Shown here: piece after piece, positions 58,231 through 64,000 of the stretch | How positions within the stretch are numbered: the stretch's first letter is position 1 | Layout of the letters: each line of letters starts with the position of its first letter | NCBI GenBank assembly: GCA_963716735.1 | Contig: OY970321.1 | Location: 372,001 to 436,000, forward strand | Length of the DNA stretch: 64,000 nucleotides | Direction of reading: 5' to 3' | Source: VRUE01 sp963716735 | GTDB lineage: Bacteria > Actinomycetota > Thermoleophilia > Solirubrobacterales > 70-9 | Translations under genes and position numbers: made by a program | Notes under the pieces: generated by a model | Databases searched by the model: none | What the model saw: only the letters and a program-made list of their open reading frames with translations | What the model was told of the DNA's origin: nothing

Positions 58231-60683
58231 GGATTCCGTACTCGTGGCTGCGCGAGTACTGCGATCCGGGCATCGATGCCGGTCCCCTCGCCGAGCGCCT
58301 GGCGATGACCGGCACCGAGGTCGAGCGGGTCGGCCTGCTCGGGCCGCCGATGGCGGACGGCTTCGTGATCGGCAAGGTGCTGGAGCGCGACAAGCACCCC
58401 GACGCCGATCGGCTCAGCGTCTGCACGGTCGATACCGGTGACGGCGACCCGCGCACGATCGTCTGCGGCGCCCCCAATGTGGCGGCGGGACAGACCGTGC
58501 CCGTGGCGTTGCCGGGGGCGACGATGCCCGGTGGCACGAAGCTGGGCAAGGCAAAGCTGCGTGGCATCGAGTCGCACGGAATGATCCTCTCCGCCGCCGA
58601 GCTGGAGATCGCCGAGGAGTCGGCGGGAATCCTGGTCCTCGAAGACGGGGCTGCTCCCGGAACGCCGCTCGACGAGGTCCTGTCCGTTGCCGAGCCGGTG
58701 CTGGAGCTCGAGGTGACGCCCAACCGGCCCGACTGCCTCGGCGTCTACGGGGTGGCACGCGAGGTGCACGCGATCAGTGCCGCGCCGCTCGCGACCGAGC
58801 CCTGGGAGGACGATGCGCCGGCCGACGGCGAGGGAGAGGCGGGCGACTACGCCTCGATCGCGGTCGAGGTGCCGGAGCTCTGCCCGCGGTTCACCGCACG
58901 CGTCTTCACCGACGTCACGATCGGCCCGTCGCCGGCCTGGCTGCAGGCGCGCCTGAGCGCTGCCGGACAACGCCCGATCAACAACGTCGTCGACATCACC
59001 AACTACGTGATGCTGCTGACCGCACAGCCGCTGCACGCCTTCGATCTGGACAAGGTCCCCGACGGCGCGCTCACCGTCCGCGCGGCCGCGGAGGGGGAGA
59101 AGATGACGACGCTCGACGGCATCGAGCGGACCTTCGACGCCGAGACGGTCCTGGTCTGCGACAGCCGCGGCCCCTCGGGCATCGCCGGGATCATGGGCGG
59201 CCAGGTCTCCGAGGTCTCCGACGCCACCACGCGCGTCCTACTCGAGGTTGCCAACTGGAACGGGACCAACATCCTGCGCACCTCGCGCCTGCTCGGCCTG
59301 CGCTCGGAGGCATCCTCGCGCTTCGAGAAACAGCTTCACCCAGCGCTATGCATGCGCGCGCAGCGGATCGCCTCGCGGATGCTGGTCGAGCTGTGCGGTG
59401 CGAAGTTGGTGCCCGGGACGATCGACGTCGCCGCTGAGATCCCGGCCCCCCAGCAGATCCGCTTGCGCGGCGAGCGGGTCGAAGGGCTGCTCGGGATGAG
59501 GATCGAGCAGTCCGATCAGATTGCCTACCTGGAGCGGCTCGGCTTCGCGGTCGAGGCCGAGGGCGAGGGCCTGGTGGTCAGCGTGCCGCCCGACCGCCAC
59601 TACGACGTCACCCGCGAGGCCGACCTGATCGAGGAGGTCGCGCGCGTCCACGGCATCGACCAGCACCTGCCCTCGACCCTGCCGGGCTCCGCCGGACAGG
59701 CGGGTGGCCTGCGTCGCGACCAGCGGCTGCGGCGCCGCGCCGAGGACACGCTGCGCGATCTCGGCTTCGATGAGATCGTCGGCTGGAGCTTCACCGATCC
59801 GGGCGAGGCGGAGCGGTTGCGGATCCCCGCCGGCGACCCGCGAACCGAAGGCATAACGGTCTCCAACCCGCTCTCCGAGGATCAATCCGTGATGCGGACG
59901 AACCTGCTGGGCTCGCTGCTGAACGCCGCCCAGCGCAACCTTGCGCGCGATGCCGAGCAGGTTGCCCTCTTCGAGTCCGGTCGCATCTACCTGAGTAGCG
60001 AGGCCGCCGGTGGACCGCTGGCGGGCGGATTCGTCGGCAGGCAGCCGGCGCCGTTCGTGGAGCCGCACCGGCTCGGGGCGCTGGCGGTCGGACCGCTGAC
60101 GCCGCGCTCCTGGCGGGGTGGGGGCGAGGCGGCGGACTTCTTCGCGCTCAAGGGTGTGCTGGAGGGACTGGCCGCAAGACTTGGGGTGGAGACGGATCTC
60201 GAACCCGCGACCGAGAGCTTCCTGCATCCCGGTCGCTCCGCCAGGGTCCTCGTCGACGAGGCGGATGCCGGCTGGATCGGCGAGCTGCACCCGCTCGTAT
60301 GCCGCCAGTGGGACCTGGACTCCGCGGTCGGCTTTGAAGTTGCCCTCTCAGCGCTGGTCGATGCCTCCTCCGCTGGCGAGGAGACCTTCGAGGACGTAAC
60401 CGCCTTTCCCGCCGTGCTGCAGGATCTCGCCGTCGTCGTGCCCGACGACGTGGCGGCGGCGCGGGTGCGTGGCGCTGTCCTCGCCGGGGGTGGCGAGCTG
60501 TTGCGGGCCGCCGAGGTCTTCGACCTCTATGAAGGTGAGCAGCTGGGGGAGGGGCGCAAGAGCCTTGCCCTGCGGCTCGAGTTCCGGGCCGAGGATCGCA
60601 CCCTCACCGACGAGGAGGTCGCCGCCAGACGCGAGGCGATCGCCGCCGAGCTGAATCAGATCGGAGGGTCGCTGCGTGAGTGA
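58227..60683 (+). CDS. pheT: Phenylalanine-tRNA ligase beta subunit
   Basis: 818 aa. RIPYSWLREYCDPGIDAG start, tRNA-binding EMAP-like domain (about 40-155), B3/4 editing domain with NRPDCLGVYGVARE, B5 domain (about 405-475), class II core-like domain and a C-terminal FDX-ACB anticodon-binding domain (about 725-818, FPAVLQDLAVVVPDDV). It overlaps pheS by 4 nt and argC by 8 nt, joining translation and arginine genes in one unit. Confidence 0.96.
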   Translation: MRIPYSWLREYCDPGIDAGPLAERLAMTGTEVERVGLLGPPMADGFVIGKVLERDKHPDADRLSVCTVDTGDGDPRTIVCGAPNVAAGQTVPVALPGATMPGGTKLGKAKLRGIESHGMILSAAELEIAEESAGILVLEDGAAPGTPLDEVLSVAEPVLELEVTPNRPDCLGVYGVAREVHAISAAPLATEPWEDDAPADGEGEAGDYASIAVEVPELCPRFTARVFTDVTIGPSPAWLQARLSAAGQRPINNVVDITNYVMLLTAQPLHAFDLDKVPDGALTVRAAAEGEKMTTLDGIERTFDAETVLVCDSRGPSGIAGIMGGQVSEVSDATTRVLLEVANWNGTNILRTSRLLGLRSEASSRFEKQLHPALCMRAQRIASRMLVELCGAKLVPGTIDVAAEIPAPQQIRLRGERVEGLLGMRIEQSDQIAYLERLGFAVEAEGEGLVVSVPPDRHYDVTREADLIEEVARVHGIDQHLPSTLPGSAGQAGGLRRDQRLRRRAEDTLRDLGFDEIVGWSFTDPGEAERLRIPAGDPRTEGITVSNPLSEDQSVMRTNLLGSLLNAAQRNLARDAEQVALFESGRIYLSSEAAGGPLAGGFVGRQPAPFVEPHRLGALAVGPLTPRSWRGGGEAADFFALKGVLEGLAARLGVETDLEPATESFLHPGRSARVLVDEADAGWIGELHPLVCRQWDLDSAVGFEVALSALVDASSAGEETFEDVTAFPAVLQDLAVVVPDDVAAARVRGAVLAGGGELLRAAEVFDLYEGEQLGEGRKSLALRLEFRAEDRTLTDEEVAARREAIAAELNQIGGSLRE

Positions 60684-61677
60684 GAAAACGAAAGTCCTCG
60701 TCGCCGGAGCCTCGGGCTTCACCGGCGCCCTTGCCGCGCAGATCGTCTGGCGCCATCCGCGCCTGGAGTTGGTCGGCGTCACTTCGCGCAGCGATGCCGG
60801 CACCAGGCTGGACCGCCTCTACCCGCGTTACCGCGTGCCGTTGGAGCTGACCGAGCTCGACCTCGACACGCTGGAGGAGGTCGACGCGGCGATCGTCGCC
60901 TATCCGCACGGCGCCTCGGCGCCGACGGTCGCCGCGCTGCGTGGCCTTGGTGCGCTTGTGGTCGACCTCTCTGCTGACTTCAGGCTCCGCAATCTGCCGA
61001 CCTATGAGCGCTGGTACGGCGAGCACGGTGCACCGGAGCTGCTCGACGGTGCGGTCTACGGGCTGACCGAGCTCTACCGGGAGCAGCTGCGCGGAGCGGA
61101 ATTGGTCGCGACGCCGGGGTGTTACCCGACGGCGAGCGTGCTGGCCCTGGCGCCCCTGGCCGAGCGCGGCCTGCTGGCCGACGTCGTGATCGACGCCAAG
61201 CAGGGCGTCTCCGGAGCCGGCCGCGGCGGTGGCGACGAGATGCACTACGTCTCGATGGACGAGAACGCCTTTGCCTACAAGACCGAGGGCCATCGCCACC
61301 GGCCGGAGATCGAACAGGAGCTGGCGGCGCTTGGCAGCGAGACGCCGGTCACCTTCGTTCCCCACCTGCTGCCGCTCGACCAGGGGGAGCTGACCAGCTG
61401 CTACGCGCAGCTGAGCGAGCCGATGTCCAAGGATGAGGTGCAGGCCCTATACGCGGAGCGCTACGCCGACGAGCCCTTCGTGCACGCCGTCGACCGGCCG
61501 CCCGGCCTGCGCGACGTGCGCGATACGAACGAGTGCCATGTCTACGTCACGGTCGAGGAGCGCGGGCGGGTGCTCGCCTTCTCGGCGCTCGACAACCTCT
61601 GGAAGGGAGCCTCGGGCCAGGCGGTGCAGAACCTCAACCTGATGCTGGGCTTCGATGAGACCGAGGGGCTCCTGTGA
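60676..61677 (+). CDS. argC: N-acetyl-gamma-glutamyl-phosphate reductase
   Basis: 333 aa, GTG start overlapping pheT by 8 nt. NADP-binding VLVAGASGFTGALAAQIV (about 7-24), catalytic cysteine in VATPGCYPTASVLALAPL (Cys near 148), and SGAGRGGGDEMHYVSMDENAFAYK (as GAGRGGGDEMHYVSM) plus GHRHRPEIEQEL with the catalytic His. Third step of arginine synthesis. argJ follows with a 4-nt overlap. Confidence 0.96.
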   Translation: MSEKTKVLVAGASGFTGALAAQIVWRHPRLELVGVTSRSDAGTRLDRLYPRYRVPLELTELDLDTLEEVDAAIVAYPHGASAPTVAALRGLGALVVDLSADFRLRNLPTYERWYGEHGAPELLDGAVYGLTELYREQLRGAELVATPGCYPTASVLALAPLAERGLLADVVIDAKQGVSGAGRGGGDEMHYVSMDENAFAYKTEGHRHRPEIEQELAALGSETPVTFVPHLLPLDQGELTSCYAQLSEPMSKDEVQALYAERYADEPFVHAVDRPPGLRDVRDTNECHVYVTVEERGRVLAFSALDNLWKGASGQAVQNLNLMLGFDETEGLL

Positions 61678-62831
61678 GCGAGCCTTTCTTTAGATCCCGC
61701 TGGGTCGATCCACCCGCCGGCGTCGAGCAGTTCGACTCGGCGCAGCTCGCACCCGGCTTCCGCGCCGGCGCCGCCCACTGTGGACTCAAGGGCGGCGGCA
61801 AGACCGACGTGGGCCTTCTGGTCTGCGACGCCCCACAGGTGTCTTCCTCCGTGTTGCTGACTCGCAACGCCTCGGCCGCGGCTCCGGTGCGGATCTGCCG
61901 GGACCGGGTCGATCGTGGCGCGGTGCGCGCGGCGGTCGTCAATGCCGGCAACGCCAATGCCGAGACGGGTGAGCAGGGCCTCGCCGACGCCTGGGCGATG
62001 TGCGAGGCGGCCGCAAAGGAGCTGGGTCTGGATCCAAGTGCCGTCGCGGTGGCCGAGACCGGCGTGATCGGGGTGCCGCTGCCGATCGACGCCGTGCTTG
62101 CCGGAATAGGCGAGGCCGCCGGCTCGCTGTCGGCGAACGGCGCCGGCGCCTTCTCCGACGCGATCCTGACCACCGATCGCTGGTCGAAGAGCTGCACCCT
62201 GCAAGCCGGCGGCGTCACTCTCTCCGCCCAGGCGAAGGGGGCCGGGATGATGCAACCGGACTTCGCGACCATGCTCTGCTTCGTGCAGACCGACGCCGTG
62301 GTCGAAGACGCCGACGCGGCGCTGCGCGCCGCCGTGGACGCCTCCTTCGAGCGGATCACGGTCGACGGCCAGATGAGCACCAACGACACCGTTTTGCTGC
62401 AGGCGACCGGCGAGGCCGGCGTACCCCTCCCCGACGGGCTGCTGGAGGCGGTTCTCCTGCAGCTTGCGATCGAGATCGTCGCCGATGGCGAGGGCGCCGT
62501 ACGGGTCGCCCGCGTGCAGGTCGATGGCGCCGCGTCCGCCGCCGAGGCCGAGCGGGTGGCGCGCGCGATCGCCAACTCGCCGCTGGTCAAGACTGCCATG
62601 TTCGGCCGCGACCCCAACTGGGGCCGGATCGCACAGGCGGCCGGGATGGCCCTGGCGGGCGAGGACCTCGATGAGATCGGTGCGGACTCGATCGACGCCA
62701 GCGAGCTCGGCGAGGACGCCGCCGAGGCCGAGATCGGGCTACGGCTCGATCGCGGCGAGCACAGCGCCCACGTCTGGTTCTCGGACCTGGGCTACGAGTA
62801 CGTGCGGATCAACGCCGAGTACACGACCTGA
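61674..62831 (+). CDS. argJ: Bifunctional ornithine acetyltransferase / N-acetylglutamate synthase
   Basis: 385 aa, GTG start. The autocleavage site is in KGAGMMQPDFATMLCFV, with the nucleophilic Thr of ATML near residue 198. NAGNANAETGEQG, AVAETGVIGVPLP and GRDPNWGRIAQAAG are family blocks. It recycles the acetyl group from N-acetylornithine to glutamate, so no separate argA is needed if it is bifunctional, which sequence alone cannot prove. Followed by argB after 12 nt. Confidence 0.95.
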   Translation: MSEPFFRSRWVDPPAGVEQFDSAQLAPGFRAGAAHCGLKGGGKTDVGLLVCDAPQVSSSVLLTRNASAAAPVRICRDRVDRGAVRAAVVNAGNANAETGEQGLADAWAMCEAAAKELGLDPSAVAVAETGVIGVPLPIDAVLAGIGEAAGSLSANGAGAFSDAILTTDRWSKSCTLQAGGVTLSAQAKGAGMMQPDFATMLCFVQTDAVVEDADAALRAAVDASFERITVDGQMSTNDTVLLQATGEAGVPLPDGLLEAVLLQLAIEIVADGEGAVRVARVQVDGAASAAEAERVARAIANSPLVKTAMFGRDPNWGRIAQAAGMALAGEDLDEIGADSIDASELGEDAAEAEIGLRLDRGEHSAHVWFSDLGYEYVRINAEYTT

Positions 62832-62843
62832 GGAGATGGACGG

Positions 62844-63683
62844 ATGAGCAGCAACGTCGACACCCTGCTGGAGGCGCTTCCCTACATCAGGGAGTTCCAC
62901 GGCCGCACCGTCGTGATCAAGTACGGCGGCTCGGCGATGCGCGACGACGCTCTCCGCGAGGCCTTCGCCACCGACGTCGTCCTGCTCAAGTACGTCGGCC
63001 TCAACCCCGTCATCGTCCACGGTGGCGGCCCCGAGATCACCGAGTACATGGAGCGCCTCGGGCTCGAGGTCCGCTTTCACGAGGGCCTGCGCGTCTCCGA
63101 CGCGGAGACGGTCGAGGTCGCCCGCATGGTCCTGCTTGGCAAGCTCAACTCCGACATCGTTCAGCGGCTCAACCGGCACGGCCAGCCCGCGGTCGGCCTC
63201 TCCGGCCAGGACGGCACGCTGTTCGAGGTCGCCCCCGTCGCCAACGCCGAGCAGGTCGGTTTCGTCGGCTCGATCGAGCGGGTCGACGTCGACGTCCTCA
63301 ACCACATCGCCGAGGACTACATCCCGGTCGTCGCCTCGTCGGCCTCCGACCGCGGCGGTCAGTCCTACAACGTCAACGCCGACGAGGCGGCGGGAAAGAT
63401 CGCCGCCGCCCTCGGTGCTTACAAGGCGATCTTCCTCACCGACGTCGAGGGCTGGCTGGCTGACGCCGCCGACGAGGGCTCGCTGATCTCCCGTGCCACG
63501 GTCGACGAGGTCGAGGAGCGGTTGCCGGCGGTAGGCGGAGGCATGCGCCCGAAGCTGGGCGCCTGCGTAGACGCGATCCGTGGCGGCGCCCAGTCCGCCC
63601 ACATCATCGACGGCCGCCAGCCGCACAGCCTCCTGCTCGAGCTCTTCACCGATGCCGGCATCGGCACCATGGTGACCTCGTGA
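62844..63683 (+). CDS. argB: Acetylglutamate kinase
   Basis: 279 aa. Amino-acid-kinase fold: VVIKYGGSAMRDDALREA (about 23-40), NPVIVHGGGPEITEYMERLG (54-73), GLSGQDGTLFEV and YNVNADEAAGKIAAALGAYK (as NVNADEAAGKIAAALGA). It phosphorylates N-acetylglutamate, the usual feedback-controlled step. The N-terminal helix found in arginine-sensitive hexameric forms appears present in short form (VDTLLEALPYIREFHG). argD overlaps its end by 4 nt. Confidence 0.96.
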   Translation: MSSNVDTLLEALPYIREFHGRTVVIKYGGSAMRDDALREAFATDVVLLKYVGLNPVIVHGGGPEITEYMERLGLEVRFHEGLRVSDAETVEVARMVLLGKLNSDIVQRLNRHGQPAVGLSGQDGTLFEVAPVANAEQVGFVGSIERVDVDVLNHIAEDYIPVVASSASDRGGQSYNVNADEAAGKIAAALGAYKAIFLTDVEGWLADAADEGSLISRATVDEVEERLPAVGGGMRPKLGACVDAIRGGAQSAHIIDGRQPHSLLLELFTDAGIGTMVTS

Positions 63684-64000
63684 CGCTGGAGGAGCTGCAA
63701 ACGCTCGAGCAGCGCTACCTGATGCAGACCTACCGCCGCGCGCCGGTCGAGTTCGTGCGCGGCGAGGGGGCGCTGCTCTGGGACTCCGAGGGCAAGGAGT
63801 ACCTCGACTTCCTCGCCGGGATCTCGGTCTGCTCGATCGGTCACTGCCACCCGGCCGTGGTCGGGGCCGTGTGCGAGCAGGCGGGCAAGCTGATGCACGT
63901 CTCCAACCTCTTCTACACCGAGCCCATGGTGCGCCTCGCCGAACGGCTCTCGAAGTCGAGCCTGGGGGGGAGGGTCTTCCTCTCCAACTCCGGAACCGAG
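63680..64000 (+). CDS. argD: Acetylornithine aminotransferase (3' part outside window)
   Basis: First 107 residues only; the gene runs off the right edge. GTG start overlapping argB. TYRRAPVEFVRGEGALLWDS, YLDFLAGISVCSIGHCHPAVV and SNLFYTEPMVRLAERL, ending FLSNSGTE, are the N-terminal blocks of class III PLP aminotransferases of the ArgD type. The PLP lysine is beyond the window. Confidence 0.93.
   Translation, partial: MTLEELQTLEQRYLMQTYRRAPVEFVRGEGALLWDSEGKEYLDFLAGISVCSIGHCHPAVVGAVCEQAGKLMHVSNLFYTEPMVRLAERLSKSSLGGRVFLSNSGTE

Overview
The window is a G+C-rich, gene-dense bacterial chromosome segment. Actinomycetota is the best fit, and class Thermoleophilia (Solirubrobacterales-like) is my inference. 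The reasons are the actinobacterial order sepIVA / DUF177 / rpmF / rnc / smc / ftsY / ffh / rpsP / trmD / rplS / lepB / rnhB / yraN / comM / dprA / xer / whiG-type sigma factor, frequent GTG/TTG starts, and many genes with a TAnnnT -10 box only 6-10 nt before the start codon and no Shine-Dalgarno, which suggests leaderless mRNAs.

Region 1 (1-30.3 kb) is core housekeeping. It holds an MMPL transporter (cut by the left edge); fakA-recG-rsmD-coaD; a SepIVA-like coiled coil; DUF177 (yceD) inverted relative to rpmF; rpmF-plsX-acpP-rnc-smc; ftsY; ffh; rpsP-khpA-trmD-rplS-lepB-rnhB; yraN; comM-dprA; thiD-ilvD; a hydrolase/MTHFS-like pair; an L,D-transpeptidase; a Xer recombinase; a FliA/WhiG sigma factor; and RNase HI with a VOC protein. 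The SMC here is only 785 aa, with both ATPase halves present but no recognisable hinge domain.

Region 2 (30.3-46.8 kb) is accessory DNA. tRNA-Gly(GCC) is followed by two further copies of its 3' 43 nt, bounding a ~4.3 kb island (DUF433/DUF5615 toxin-antitoxin-like pair, OLD-type ATPase/TOPRIM nuclease, unknown partner) and a ~0.9 kb island (one methyltransferase). An SF2 helicase, two small enzyme-fold proteins, a lipoprotein and an LtrA-family protein follow. tRNA-Cys(GCA) is likewise followed by two copies of its 3' end, one perfect over 48 nt and one degenerate. These bound a ~3.9 kb island (49-aa ORF + Doc toxin, dead integrase, three unknown membrane proteins) and a ~1 kb island with one deoxyribosyltransferase/TIR-like protein. 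The two loci are built the same way: stepwise accretion of small, defence-flavoured cargo at a tRNA 3' end.

Region 3 (46.8-64 kb) is core again: zwf, tRNA-Val(GAC), a cupin, a VOC/AraC pair, a large polytopic membrane protein, thrS, infC, wecB (inserted on the opposite strand between infC and rpmI-rplT), a SpoU methyltransferase, pheS-pheT, and argC-argJ-argB-argD running off the right edge. Convergent gene pairs are separated by long imperfect inverted repeats with few or no trailing T residues. No rRNA, CRISPR array or replication origin was seen.
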